Part shown: positions 46,201 to 56,100 of the stretch, piece by piece
How positions within the stretch are numbered: the first letter of the stretch is position 1
Layout: each line of letters opens with the position of its first letter
Source: Chitinophaga deserti
GTDB lineage: Bacteria > Bacteroidota > Bacteroidia > Chitinophagales > Chitinophagaceae
Assembly (NCBI RefSeq): GCF_003149455.1
Contig: NZ_QFFK01000015.1
Location: forward strand, 1 to 64,000
Direction: 5' to 3'
Length of the DNA: 64,000 nt
The notes under the pieces: model-generated
Told to the model about the DNA's origin: nothing
Seen by the model: the letters and a program-made list of their open reading frames with translations, nothing else
The model's database searches: none
Program-made: the position numbers and the translations under genes

Positions 46201-46389
46201 AAGATCGGAGCGGTGAAATTCCAGGGAGCTTCGCTCTCCTTCGTAGCGCGCAACCTGCTCATCCTGCATAAGAAAACACCGAATGTAGATCCTGAGTCTA
46301 CTTTCAACAACTCCAACGCGCAGGGCTTTGAGATGTTTGGCGTGCCCCGCACCCGTAGCTTCGGCCTGAATCTGATGGTTAAACTGTAA
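43240..46389 (+). CDS. SusC/RagA TonB-dependent receptor
   Basis: A 1049-residue outer-membrane importer. Signal peptide (ends LESMAQ), a carboxypeptidase-regulatory-like domain (about 30-115), the SusC-type plug (about 120-235, with SALYGSRAANGVVIITTK) and the barrel ending RTRSFGLNLMVKL. It has no STN domain, in line with control by DeoR instead of a sigma/FecR pair. ATG 43240 is chosen for the signal peptide; the open frame extends to a TTG at 43201. SusD follows 18 nt downstream. Confidence 0.93.
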   Translation: MKTFQLAAFPRLLLLFCSMFLCLESMAQSLKITGTVSGADGQKIPGASVSLASARGTGTVSDPGGRFSLSIPASSSPVTLVVSFIGYDNATVTLQPGQTNIDVVLTESTKALNEVVVTALGIKKARKAVTYSVSEVKGADLTQAREINMVEGLTGKVAGVSVSGLAAGPGSSSRVVIRGNGSFGNNQPLYVINGMPLDNSTSNVPASGNASIGLNADRGDGIGGINPDDIETISILKGATASALYGSRAANGVVIITTKRGLKQKGIGLEYNSTITLETPAIVPDWQSEYGQGTRGNKPTTQNEAINSGRLSWGPKMDGSNVIQFDGVSRPYVAQKDNIKNFYRTGTTFTNTVAVSGGSELGTYRLSMSDMNNRGLVPNSELNKKIFSLGVVANLHKRLTVEGYAQYNKEKAKGRSNVADATGNPNWGTYMLASTVDVRSLAPGYNLSTGQETPWNPSGFATNPYWAVNKFINNDDRDRFIGNLNAKFNILDNLFVRGRVTHDYTTINWLGVVPSGTAYEPRGYYQEHTTGITETNAELTLNYQGRFGRDFTVDVLAGGNRQRYRSQNKILLGNFFAEPGFYDPSNVRSLTTTNVLRRSGVNSLFASADLGYKDMFFLTVTGRNDWFSTLDPENNNIFYPSFGGSFILSEAANLPKAITFAKIRASWAQVGGGAPEPYALNQTYHLVPGGGHFEQPLQTPSQVAGAGGGTLTAPNRKLRPYTNTTLEAGFEARFLNNRLSADFAVYDRRTKDDIVNITISQGSGYNFTNINIGEMSNKGVELLLSGIPIQKKNFSWEVTLNAAYNKNEVVRLADGIKSIEIDRAVNGYATISAVVGKPFSMINATKIIRNAQGQAVYGANGWEMATIAPEEIGTGVAPWNGGINNNFRYGRFNLGFLVDARFGGYVYSGTNLYGTRFGLTDITLPGRDGGLTVNGVDDKGAPFTKTLQYADLQGYYDNWKAQSERFVYKSDFIKLRQVILGYKLPFEKIGAVKFQGASLSFVARNLLILHKKTPNVDPESTFNNSNAQGFEMFGVPRTRSFGLNLMVKL

Positions 46390-46407
46390 ACGCAAAAAAG
46401 AACGATC

Positions 46408-47949
46408 ATGCAACGCATAGCCAAATATACTTACGCGCTTCTGCTGGGCGCATCCATGGGCCTCGCTTCGTGCGATAAGGGTTTTGAGGAAATGAATACC
46501 AATCCCAATGCCTCTACCAAACCCAATGTCGATTTCCTGTTTTCACAAAGCATCCTACAGGGGAACTATGTGTACGACCGTGTGTATTTCTACACCTCGT
46601 ACCTCACCTGCGGTGCTTTTATACAGCATTTTTCCTTTGCAAAAGATGTGACGCTGGCAGGCAGTGGGGATAAGTACGGTCAGGTGGATGCTTACCAGGG
46701 CCAGTACTTCCGCTTTGCATATACCAATGTGCTCACTACGCTCTTCGAATTGCTCCGTGCCACGGAAGGGAAGCCTGAACTGGTGAATAAAGCCGCATCC
46801 GCACGCATCTGGCGTGTCCTCATCCAGCAGCGTATTACCGACCTGTATGGCGAAGTGCCTTACACAGAAGCTAACAAAGGCGCTGTTGAAGGGATCTTTC
46901 AACCTAAGTATGACACACAGGCTTCCATCTACGATGGTATGCTCCGTGAACTGGAGTCCGCTGCTAATTCTTTCGATAACGGACAGCTGAAGTTTGCTGC
47001 GGCCGACTTTGTGTACAAAGGCGATATCGCCAAATGGAAGAAGCTGGCATATTCACTTATGCTCCGCGTTTCCATGCGCATGTCGAAAGTAGCGCCGGAA
47101 AAAGCCCGCGAGTGGGCAGCGAAAGCCATTGCAGGCGGCATCATTATGCAGGAGGAAGACCAGGCTGTTGTACAGTACGGCAGCGGTTCGCAAACCTATA
47201 ATGTGAACCCGGTGGTGTTTGAGCTCGTTGGACAGGATTTGAAACCCAGCTCCAAAGGCGCGGATAATACAGAGAACGGTAAGTACAGCAAAACGCTTAT
47301 CGATTTCCTGAAATCCAATAACGACCCCCGTCTGCCGGTTATCTCGGTAGTATGGAACGGCGGTGTGCCCGATACTTCGGCAGCCTTGCAGAAAGGGATG
47401 CCAAATGGAACGGAAGTTCGTCCGAATGATTTTGTAACGTATTCCGAGCCTAACCCGGCCACTGTATTGCAGAATTCAGCACCGCTGATCGTGGTATCTG
47501 CCGCAGAAATGCGTTTCCTGCTTAGCGAGGCTATCCTTCGCACCTGGGCTACTGGCAACGCTGCACAGGCATATAAAGAAGGAATTGAGATCGCCATGCG
47601 GAACTGGGCGCTTTTTGGCGCAGCTGGCCGTATACCGGCGGATAGGATCAATGCCTATACTGCAGCACATCCGCTGGCAGGTACCTTCAATGATCAGATG
47701 AGCCAGATCCACAGCCAGTTCTGGGTGGCAACGCTGTTCGATGAGCAGGAGGCTTATGCTAACTGGCGGAGAACGGGTTATCCAGTACTGACGCCTGTAA
47801 ATGCAAAGGATAATCAAACCAATGGTACAATTCCCCGCAGACTGCCTTACAGCAGAACCGAGCAGGGTAGTAACCGTCCTAATTACGACGCGGCCGTATC
47901 CCGTCAGGGAGCTGATTTATTGACAACCCGCATCTGGTGGGATAAATAA
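46408..47949 (+). CDS. SusD-like surface lipoprotein (SusD-like_2 group)
   Basis: A 513-residue lipoprotein (lipobox GLASC, mature start CDKGFEEMNTNPNAS). The opening and the block RITDLYGEVPYTEANKG fit the second SusD-like group that pairs with SusC of this size. It would bind the glycan on the cell surface and close the SusC barrel. It lies between SusC (18 nt) and the hexosaminidase gene (5 nt), so all are one operon. Confidence 0.9.
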   Translation: MQRIAKYTYALLLGASMGLASCDKGFEEMNTNPNASTKPNVDFLFSQSILQGNYVYDRVYFYTSYLTCGAFIQHFSFAKDVTLAGSGDKYGQVDAYQGQYFRFAYTNVLTTLFELLRATEGKPELVNKAASARIWRVLIQQRITDLYGEVPYTEANKGAVEGIFQPKYDTQASIYDGMLRELESAANSFDNGQLKFAAADFVYKGDIAKWKKLAYSLMLRVSMRMSKVAPEKAREWAAKAIAGGIIMQEEDQAVVQYGSGSQTYNVNPVVFELVGQDLKPSSKGADNTENGKYSKTLIDFLKSNNDPRLPVISVVWNGGVPDTSAALQKGMPNGTEVRPNDFVTYSEPNPATVLQNSAPLIVVSAAEMRFLLSEAILRTWATGNAAQAYKEGIEIAMRNWALFGAAGRIPADRINAYTAAHPLAGTFNDQMSQIHSQFWVATLFDEQEAYANWRRTGYPVLTPVNAKDNQTNGTIPRRLPYSRTEQGSNRPNYDAAVSRQGADLLTTRIWWDK

Positions 47950-47954
47950 CACTG

Positions 47955-50225
47955 ATGCGTTTCTTAGTTTTTCTCATTCTGTTTTACCATTTGACCTTGC
48001 CAACAACAAGGGCCCAGCGGCCCGGCGCTTCCGATAAGGAAGCGCCGGCACCGCGGGCTTCCAGAGTGGTGAAGTCCGGCGGCGCTTCTTCGCGGACGTT
48101 GCCTGCACCGGTTATCCCTCAGCTGATACCGGTGCCGGCATCTTACCGTACTTTACCCGGTGTCCTGACTTTACGCAATGCTGCCGGTATGCAGTTCCCC
48201 CGCGAATTATCCAATGCCGCAGCTTTGCTGGGTGAATATCTGCAAAAGGAAGCGGGATTAAAAAACGGAACCGGCGGAGATATTGTTTTCCTGCTGGATA
48301 CGAATGCTGTTAAAAAAGATGAAGCCTATCATCTCCTGATAACTACCCGTAATGCAACCATTACCGTGCGGGATACCGCCGGTGCTTTTCATGCCGTGCA
48401 AACACTGCGGCAATTGTGGAAACAACGTAACGGGCAGGTGACCTTCCCAGCCTGCGAAATTTCGGACTATCCGCGCTTCGCTTACCGTGGTATGCACCTC
48501 GATGTAAGCCGACACTTCTTTTCAGTGGATTTCGTGAAAGGGTATATCGACAGTCTTGCCCGTTACAAATTCAATACTTTCCACTGGCACCTGACGGATG
48601 ATCAGGGCTGGCGGATCGAGATAAAGAAATACCCTAAACTGCAATCGGTAGCCGCATGGCGCGATGAAACCATGACTGGCCATAAGAAAGAGCTGCCTCA
48701 CCGCTTCGATGGCATAAAATACGGCGGCTATTATACGCAGGATGAAGTGCGGGAGATTGTTGCCTACGCTTCTTCCCGAGGCATCACCGTAATCCCGGAA
48801 ATAGAAATGCCAGGACATGCGCAGGCGGCCCTTGCCGCATACCCGCATCTGGGTTGTACCGGCGGGCCGTACAAGACCGCTGCCTTCTGGGGTGTGTTTG
48901 ATGATGTGTTCTGTGCCGGGAAAGACAGTACGTTCCAGTTCCTCGAAGATGTACTGGAGGAAGTGTTGCCCCTGTTCCCTTCAACATACATCCATATCGG
49001 CGGCGATGAATGCCCTAAAACCCGCTGGAATGCCTGCGCTGCCTGTAAAGCACGGATGGAGAAAGAAGGGCTCCCGGATGCAGATGCGCTGCAAAGTTAT
49101 TTCGTGCGCCGCATTGGAAAGTGGCTCAATGCGAAGGGCCGTAAACTGATTGGCTGGGATGAAATACTGGAAGGCGGATTGGCTCCCGGCGCTACTGTTA
49201 TGAGCTGGCGCGGTACGGAAGGTGCTACACAGGCTGCAGCTCAGGGCCACCGGGTAATCATGACACCGGAAGATGAGTATTACTTTGATCATTACATCTC
49301 ACTATATAACGACGAGCCCGTTGCTGCAGGAGGTTACACTCCGCTGCAGGAAGTTTATAACTGGGAGCCTCCTTTGCCCGAACTCATTGCGGGTGTGCAG
49401 GGGCAGCTCTGGAGCGAGTATCTGCCCACCGAAAAACAGGCCCTGTACATGCTCTATCCCCGCATACTGGCAGTTGCGGAAACCGGTTGGAGTCGTGCAG
49501 ATAAAAAATCGTGGCCCGGTTTCCTGGCGCGCCTCAGCAACATGGATGCTTCACTGATCCCTGATGAGGTGGTGATGCATGCAGAAGCCGGCAAACCGGG
49601 AAGTATCCGCGTTTCGCTGGAAAGTACCGGAGCCATTCAATACCGCCTGGGCAATGGACCGGTTCAGCTTTACCAAGGCCCCTTCACCGTTAAATCTTCC
49701 ACGATACTGGAAGCGTGGCGGAAGGAGCGTGGCCCGGACCGGAAGCTGCGCCGGGAGTTGCTGGTGCAGCTCGCAACGGGAGCAAAGGTGATGCTGCAAC
49801 AGCCTCCCAACACGAAGTACAATGCCGGTGCACAAACACTGGTGAACGGTATATCCGGTACGCACCGCTACAACGATGGACAGTGGCTGGGCTTCTCCGC
49901 CCGCGATCTCGAAGTGGTGATAGACCTGGGCGCTAAAAGAACGATCCGGAAGGTGGGAGCCAATATCCTGAACTATCACTGGCAAAGGATGTGGGAGCCA
50001 ACAGACTTGCAATTCTTTATTTCTACAGACGGGGTAAATTATACTCCCGTTGCTTCTACAGACCGCTTCCCCGTTTACGGCATCAATGCCATAAGACTGG
50101 AAGTGCGTGCGGCAGAAGCCCGGTTTGTGAAAGTGACAGCCCGGAACAAAGGAAAAATTCCACAGGGGGAATATGGTGCAGGTGGCAACAGCATGTTGTT
50201 GGTAGACGAATTGATTATCGAATAA
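47955..50225 (+). CDS. Beta-N-acetylhexosaminidase (GH20) with C-terminal discoidin-like domain
   Basis: A 756-residue exo-enzyme that removes terminal N-acetylglucosamine or N-acetylgalactosamine. A signal peptide (ends TTRAQ) is followed by a Pro/Ala-rich linker, the GH20b domain (about 55-170), and the GH20 barrel (about 175-515) with the catalytic Asp-Glu pair in HIGGDECPKTRW (about 350). The last ~150 residues hold a chitobiase-C-terminal-like segment and an F5/8 type C domain (GISGTHRYNDGQWLGFSARD). There is no lipobox, so it is probably periplasmic or secreted. It follows SusD by 5 nt. Confidence 0.93.
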   Translation: MRFLVFLILFYHLTLPTTRAQRPGASDKEAPAPRASRVVKSGGASSRTLPAPVIPQLIPVPASYRTLPGVLTLRNAAGMQFPRELSNAAALLGEYLQKEAGLKNGTGGDIVFLLDTNAVKKDEAYHLLITTRNATITVRDTAGAFHAVQTLRQLWKQRNGQVTFPACEISDYPRFAYRGMHLDVSRHFFSVDFVKGYIDSLARYKFNTFHWHLTDDQGWRIEIKKYPKLQSVAAWRDETMTGHKKELPHRFDGIKYGGYYTQDEVREIVAYASSRGITVIPEIEMPGHAQAALAAYPHLGCTGGPYKTAAFWGVFDDVFCAGKDSTFQFLEDVLEEVLPLFPSTYIHIGGDECPKTRWNACAACKARMEKEGLPDADALQSYFVRRIGKWLNAKGRKLIGWDEILEGGLAPGATVMSWRGTEGATQAAAQGHRVIMTPEDEYYFDHYISLYNDEPVAAGGYTPLQEVYNWEPPLPELIAGVQGQLWSEYLPTEKQALYMLYPRILAVAETGWSRADKKSWPGFLARLSNMDASLIPDEVVMHAEAGKPGSIRVSLESTGAIQYRLGNGPVQLYQGPFTVKSSTILEAWRKERGPDRKLRRELLVQLATGAKVMLQQPPNTKYNAGAQTLVNGISGTHRYNDGQWLGFSARDLEVVIDLGAKRTIRKVGANILNYHWQRMWEPTDLQFFISTDGVNYTPVASTDRFPVYGINAIRLEVRAAEARFVKVTARNKGKIPQGEYGAGGNSMLLVDELIIE

Positions 50226-50238
50226 TAAAAACGGAAGG

Positions 50239-51540
50239 ATGGCTTTTGGGATTGTTGCTGCCTGCATACTTTTACTGATCGTTTTGCTGACCTGGGGTAA
50301 GATGAACGCTTTCCTCGCCTTCCTGCTCGTATCCATCGTTGGTGGCATATTGCTGGGCCTGCCACTTCCGGCGATTCCCGGGGCATTGCAAAAAGGTATC
50401 GGGGATACAGTAGGCGGATTGCTGCCCATCCTCGCACTGGGAGCCATGTTGGGTAAACTGGTAGCAGAAAGCGGGGCAGCGAAGCAGATCGCCCAATCGC
50501 TTATGGAGCTGGTTGGCCCAAAGTATGTGCAGTGGGCGCTGCTGGCGGCGGGTTTTATTATCGGCATCCCGCTGTTTTACGGAGTGGGCTTTGTGCTGAT
50601 GGTGCCGTTGATTTTTTCTGTCATTTACCGCTATAAATTACCCGCAGTAGCCACAGCGCTTCCGGCGCTGGCGGCCTTGTCTGTCACCCATGGCTTTTTA
50701 CCGCCGCATCCTTCGCCGGTTGCACTGGTGCAGCAGTTTGGGGCCGATATGGGGAAAACACTGTTGTATGGACTGGTTGTGGCCGTGCCTGCCATCCTGG
50801 TGGCGGGACCGCTGTTCGCGCAGTTCCTCAGGCGCATTCCCGCCGGAGAATCAACCATGTTCCGCGCACCGGAAAATGATGATGTGCCACTGCCGGGCAA
50901 AATGTCCAGTTTCCTCACGGCATTGCTGCCGGTGCTGTTACTGATGGCAGGAGCCGTAACTTTGCACTTCTGGCCCAGCCTGCCCTGGCTGCAATTCGCA
51001 GCCGATCCTTCCGTGGTAATGCTGTTCTGTGTACTCACCGCCTGCCTTACACTGGGGCGGATGCAGGGGAAGGATATGGCCACGGTAATGCGTATCTGTG
51101 GAGAGGCGGTGAAGGATATTGCGCCGGTGTTGCTGGTGATTGCCGGAGCAGGTGCACTGAAGCAGGTACTGGCCCAAACGGGCGTCAGCAACCAGATTGC
51201 AGCAGCTATGCAAACTTGGCCTGTGCCTCCCCTGGTACTGGGGTGGATGATGGCCGCCATTATCCGTGCTTGCGTAGGGTCTGCCACCATCGCTGGTCTT
51301 ACCGCCGCAGGCATGGTGGCGCCACTGGTGCAGTCCGGACTGGCCGATCCCAACCTTATGGTATTATCCGTAGGCGCGGGCAGCCTCATGTTCTCGCATG
51401 TCAACGATGCCGGGTTCTGGATGTTCAGGGAGTATTTCTCATTGAGCATTAAAAGCACCCTGCTGTCGTGGTCGGTTATGGAAACATTGGTAGGTGTGGC
51501 CGGGATGGCAGGAATTTTACTGTTACAATTGATCTTATAA
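50239..51540 (+). CDS. GntP family gluconate:H+ symporter
   Basis: A 433-residue inner-membrane permease with about 12 hydrophobic helices and the GntP-family pattern (GIPLFYGVGFVLMVPLIF, THGFLPPHPSPVALVQQFGA, CVGSATIAGLTAAGM, SHVNDAGFWMFREYF). Substrates of the family are sugar acids such as gluconate, idonate or, in some members, amino-sugar acids. In an operon with a hexosaminidase, RidA and a KDG-kinase-like enzyme it suggests that the imported compound is an aldonate. Confidence 0.92.
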   Translation: MAFGIVAACILLLIVLLTWGKMNAFLAFLLVSIVGGILLGLPLPAIPGALQKGIGDTVGGLLPILALGAMLGKLVAESGAAKQIAQSLMELVGPKYVQWALLAAGFIIGIPLFYGVGFVLMVPLIFSVIYRYKLPAVATALPALAALSVTHGFLPPHPSPVALVQQFGADMGKTLLYGLVVAVPAILVAGPLFAQFLRRIPAGESTMFRAPENDDVPLPGKMSSFLTALLPVLLLMAGAVTLHFWPSLPWLQFAADPSVVMLFCVLTACLTLGRMQGKDMATVMRICGEAVKDIAPVLLVIAGAGALKQVLAQTGVSNQIAAAMQTWPVPPLVLGWMMAAIIRACVGSATIAGLTAAGMVAPLVQSGLADPNLMVLSVGAGSLMFSHVNDAGFWMFREYFSLSIKSTLLSWSVMETLVGVAGMAGILLLQLIL

Positions 51541-51554
51541 AAACAGGATATCTT

Positions 51555-52025
51555 ATGAATTACAATGCAGAAGAGCAGTTTGAAAAGACCGGATTGGTAT
51601 TGCCTCCGGCACCCGCGCCGCTGGGGGTGTACAAGCCTTACCTGATCGACGGGAAGTACCTTTACCTCTCCGGCCACGGACCAGTGCAGAACGACAAATC
51701 CCTTATCATCGGCCGTATCGGGAAAGACATGGATATGGAAGCCGGCAAACTGGCCGCGCAGCAGGTGGGGCTCACCATGCTGTCTACCATCAAAACCCAT
51801 GTGGGAAGCCTGAACCGGGTGAAAAGGGTTATTAAAGTGCTGGGAATGGTGAATTGTACACCTGAATTCGAAAGACATCCTTACATCATCAACGGCTGCA
51901 GCGAACTGTTCGCCGCCGTATGGGGAACGGAAAACGGGATAGGCGTGCGCAGTGCCGTGGGATTTGGTTCACTGCCGGATAACATCCCTGTGGAAATTGA
52001 AGCGCTGTTTGAATTACATGATTGA
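51555..52025 (+). CDS. RidA family enamine/imine deaminase
   Basis: A 156-residue RidA/YjgF-fold protein that hydrolyses reactive enamines or imines released by PLP enzymes to keto acids and ammonia. Length is above the 128 of E. coli RidA and fits the longer subfamily with LYLSGHGPVQND near the N-terminus. The carboxylate-binding Arg is kept (GVRSAVGFGSLP) and so is the terminal VEIEALFEL. ATG 51555 lies 14 nt after the permease gene. Its place between a sugar-acid permease and a KDG-kinase-like gene points to an amino-sugar-acid pathway with a PLP dehydratase encoded elsewhere. Confidence 0.85.
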   Translation: MNYNAEEQFEKTGLVLPPAPAPLGVYKPYLIDGKYLYLSGHGPVQNDKSLIIGRIGKDMDMEAGKLAAQQVGLTMLSTIKTHVGSLNRVKRVIKVLGMVNCTPEFERHPYIINGCSELFAAVWGTENGIGVRSAVGFGSLPDNIPVEIEALFELHD

Positions 52026-52074
52026 CTTCGCTGATTTTCCCGAAAAGTCCTACTTTCCCGGAAAATACCCGGAT

Positions 52075-53097
52075 ATGATCCCATCGCTCACCACATTCGG
52101 AGAATTATTGCTGAGGCTGCACAGCAGTGGCGACAGCCGCTTTCTGCAAACCTCTGGCTATACGCCCTTCTACGCAGGTGCAGAAGCTAATCTGAGTGTA
52201 TTACTGGCGCGGCTGGGTATTCCGGCGCAGTATATAACGCGGGTGCCGGGCCACGATCTTTCGCTGGCCGGCATCGCGCAATTGCGCGGGCAGGGAGTGG
52301 ACGTAAGTAACGTGCTCTACGGCGGTCAAAAGCTGGGCATCTACTTCTCAGAAACCGGTAACCACATCCGCCCGGTACAGGTCATCTACGACCGTGCCGG
52401 CAGTGCCTTTTCAGAACTGAAGCCCGGCATGATTCATTGGGACGATGTGCTGGATGGGCAAACGCATTTCCACTGGACCGGCGTTTCCCCTGCAGTATCT
52501 GCGTCCGCTGCCGAAGTGTGTGCGGAAGCTATCAATGCCGCGCGCAACAAAGGAATCAATGTATCCGCCGATTTCAATTACCGTTCCCGCCTATGGCAAT
52601 ATGGTAAGCATCCACGGGAAGTAATGCCCGCACTGCTCGCACAATGCCACATCGCAGTGGCGGACCTGGATGCCTGTCATGTATATTTTGGATTAGAGAC
52701 GGATGCTTCCCGGAGTTGGGAACAACAATTCGAAACTGCCGCACATGCGCTGAAAGATCAGTTTATGACCGATCTGCAGGCATTGGCAATGAGCTTCCGC
52801 GTACAGGAAGGAGGGCAACTGATGTATACGGCCGCACTCATGACGGCCGGTAAAGCCTTTTTCAGCCACCTCAAAGTAGCCTTGCCACAGGTGCGGGAAA
52901 GCATCGGTACGGGCGATGCTTTTGCAGGCGGGTTGTTATATGCTACCATGATGGGCTTCTCCCCGCAGGATACCATCGACTTTGCTACCGCCTGCGGTAT
53001 CATCAAACAAAGCATTCCCGGCGACTGGCCCCTGTTTTCCAAAGAAGAGGTGCAGGCCATGATGAGCCGGGGTATCAATACCCGTATCTCCCGCTAA
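52075..53097 (+). CDS. PfkB family kinase, 2-dehydro-3-deoxygluconate kinase-like
   Basis: A 340-residue sugar kinase of the ribokinase family. The N-terminal TTFGELLLRLHSSGDSRFLQ and the substrate-binding GYTPFYAGAEANLSVLLARL are those of KDG kinases; the catalytic-base motif ESIGTGDAFAGGLLYATMMG is intact. It would phosphorylate 2-keto-3-deoxygluconate to KDPG. ATG 52075 gives the usual family N-terminus; ATG 52018, which overlaps the RidA stop codon, would add 19 residues and cannot be excluded. It is the last gene of the operon and ends 6 nt from the convergent STAND gene without a visible terminator. Confidence 0.85.
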   Translation: MIPSLTTFGELLLRLHSSGDSRFLQTSGYTPFYAGAEANLSVLLARLGIPAQYITRVPGHDLSLAGIAQLRGQGVDVSNVLYGGQKLGIYFSETGNHIRPVQVIYDRAGSAFSELKPGMIHWDDVLDGQTHFHWTGVSPAVSASAAEVCAEAINAARNKGINVSADFNYRSRLWQYGKHPREVMPALLAQCHIAVADLDACHVYFGLETDASRSWEQQFETAAHALKDQFMTDLQALAMSFRVQEGGQLMYTAALMTAGKAFFSHLKVALPQVRESIGTGDAFAGGLLYATMMGFSPQDTIDFATACGIIKQSIPGDWPLFSKEEVQAMMSRGINTRISR

Positions 53098-53103
53098 TAT
53101 TGT

Positions 53104-56100
53104 TTATTTAAAGTTCAGGCCCAGCTCACGGATGCGCTTTTTGTCCGTAATAGGCTTCACCGGCGATCCCGGGCTGCTGATCCGCGCCCAGATAGACGCC
53201 TGATCAAATACGTTGAGGCGTGCACTGTCATTGTCAAATACGGTGAGGTAGCGGTCGCGTGCATAAAAGAATGCTTTCCCTGACCGGGCCATTCCATACG
53301 TATCGTTAGAAGTCAGTTTAAGCCCTTTTTTGACCCCGAGCCGGTCGTCGAGTACAAAGAGCTGGTTGGCCCGGGTAAAGGTTAGTACGTTGCCGGTAGT
53401 GCGGTTGTATTGCACGAAATCGATCCCTTCCGGTACCAGGTATTGCGAAGGTTGCTGATTGCCGGAAATATCGTATCGCCGCAGTGTATCGGTTTTGGCA
53501 TCGTAGCCATTGGCGTTGGGATTGTTTAGCCGGGTAACCAGGCCGCCTTTCACGAAATCTATACCTGTGGCAATGCCCGGATAAAATTCCTGTTTACCGT
53601 TGTTGATATCCGCAATAATTACACCTTCCCGGTATATCATGGAATTTTCCACCTCATCAGTCGTATTCACCCTTAGCGCAATTTTCCCGGTAGCCACATT
53701 GCCGTATGCATAACTGATGCTCGCATTGGCAGGGGCGTCGTAGGTAAGGGTATCGTTGCCGTGAAGGATGTGGCAGAAAGATGTGCTGCCCCAAATGGGA
53801 GAGCCTTCGTCGGTGAAATCCGCGTAGGTGATCTCATCACGTATCGCATGTAGCAGCTGTCCGTTTTCATTGAATATCTGCAGTGCGGGATAATCACCTC
53901 CGTCGAAATACATGTTCATGAACCGCCGGCCGTCGCGCGAGGTGGTAATGGTAGATTGAGAGGGGATGTGGCGGATAAGGCGCCCGTCTGGTGAGAGAAG
54001 CATCAGCAGGTCCTGGATATCGCTCTGGTAAGGGACCAGAATGTTCCCGTTGGCCAGAACACGCACGTTGTAAGACTCTTCAGAATTATTGGCATATTGT
54101 GAAATATCCGCCAGTCCGTGCAAATGCTCTCCCGGGTCCAGCGGCATGGTAATATGCACGCGTTTATCGCAGTCATACAGCGTAGCCTGACTAAACTTCC
54201 TGTATTGCCTTTTTTCAGGTTGCTTCTTCATCTTGGTTGGCGGAGGGGGTACTTCCTGCAACATACTACTGCGGCTTAATACCAGAATGTTACCTCCATC
54301 CGCGAAACAGGCATACTGCACGGAATCGAATTCTTCCACGATCTGCCCGTTGATGGTAGAAAGTATGTAATTCCTCACGGAATCCCGCCGCTCTTTAGGG
54401 CGCACATTGTAAACGATGTATTGCCCGTCATCAGAAATATCTATATCGATCTGTTCCACTTTCACATAAGGCAGGTCGTAATCCCAGCGGGCAAACAACG
54501 CCTGCGCGGCCTGCAGCTGCATCGTTTCTTTCAGCTTGAGATTTAACATGGAAGTATCTTCTCCATACACTTTCGTGCGAAATATGCCGAAAAGCCCCAG
54601 TGCCGTGGCGGCATCTTTGTCGGCAAGGTCGTACCCCATATACACGAGGCTCTCGTTGCGGTTGAACTCCCGCTGCAGCCGCTCCTGATTGAAGTACAGT
54701 GCGGTAGTGACAAGTAACAGTATCCCGAAGCCAATCCATCCCAGCTTCCAGCGTTTCTGCCGGCGTTTCAGGCGGTCTGTCCGTTCTGCTTCTATGGCCT
54801 GCTGGATCTTTACTTCTTCCTGCTTTTTAATACTGGCTTCGTAAAATGCCGTCACCTCCGGCGAAAGGTTCAGTTGTTTTATGTATGGTCCGTAAGAGAT
54901 GATCTCGCGTTCGCTCAGGTGATCGCTGGCGTTGTTCTTAAATCCGTCGTACCGGCTGTTGATCTGCCTTTCTGTGAATCCCGCGCGGCGCTGTTCTTCA
55001 GTACGCCGGTTGTCGATCAGTTTGGCGAGAATGTCGTGCGCCAGTTCATAGGTTTGTCCGTCGGACCGTAATATTTTGTTTTTATCCAGTTCCGAGAGAC
55101 AGGTGTTCATTAATGCAGAGGATCGTCCCTGCAGGTATTTGGGGACCTGACCGGTAAACCATATCCCGCTGTTTACACGCGCATAGGGAACGGGTCTTTT
55201 AGTGCCCTCACTCGTTACAAATGCATCCAGTACGTTACCCACGAAGTTGTCAGGCAGGTCGGGGAACTGGGTTTGCAATTGCTCCTGGATCACGTGTATA
55301 CGCTCATGCATGAAGCGGTCGAGCACATCCTGCAGGCAGCCGAACCGGCGGATGATAGTACTGTTGAAACGCAGGTGCGGCCAGGTGGAATTGCCCGGTT
55401 CCGTTTTGTTGGGTGTATTCAGGTAAACGGTTCGCCACAGCTGATCGAGGTAGATCTGGAGATAGGGGAGTGATACTGTTTGCCGGTCGGATAATACTGC
55501 TATGATTTCCCTGGCATTGTCCGCCCCCTGTTCCAGTTCTATATTGAACCGCTCGCACGACCGGACAATCACTTCTTCCACATTCCGGTTGTTCATCGGC
55601 TCAATGCGCAACCGGCGGTCGCAGAAGTCGGGGATGTCTTTTTCGAAGCGGCTCAAGCCTGCAAAGAATTCTTCCCGCATAATGAAGAGGAAGTTGCAGA
55701 ACTGCAGCTCCGGATCGGTGAGGATGTGATCGATGATGCGGATGGTATTAGCCTTTTCCTCTTCGCTGCCCATAATAAGCAGCTCTTCAAACTGGTCGAA
55801 GATGAGATAAACGGAGCGCAGGTAACGCAGGTTAATGCCTTTGAGCGCGGCATATATTTTCTCCGGCGCATCGCTGGATGCCGGGCGCGCGCGTAATACC
55901 TGCGGTGCGTTTTTATATTGCTGGCTGCCGGTGAGTGAGGTGGCAGGCATCTCTACGGCTTTTGTATCCGCGGCCATTTCGGTAACGGCCAGCAGGGAAT
56001 CCACCAGCTGATCGCCCCGGCGGATGAACAGCGGAAACCAGTCGGTATCGTCCATCCGGTTTTGCAGCCCGCATTGCACGATGCTCGTTTTGCCGGTACC

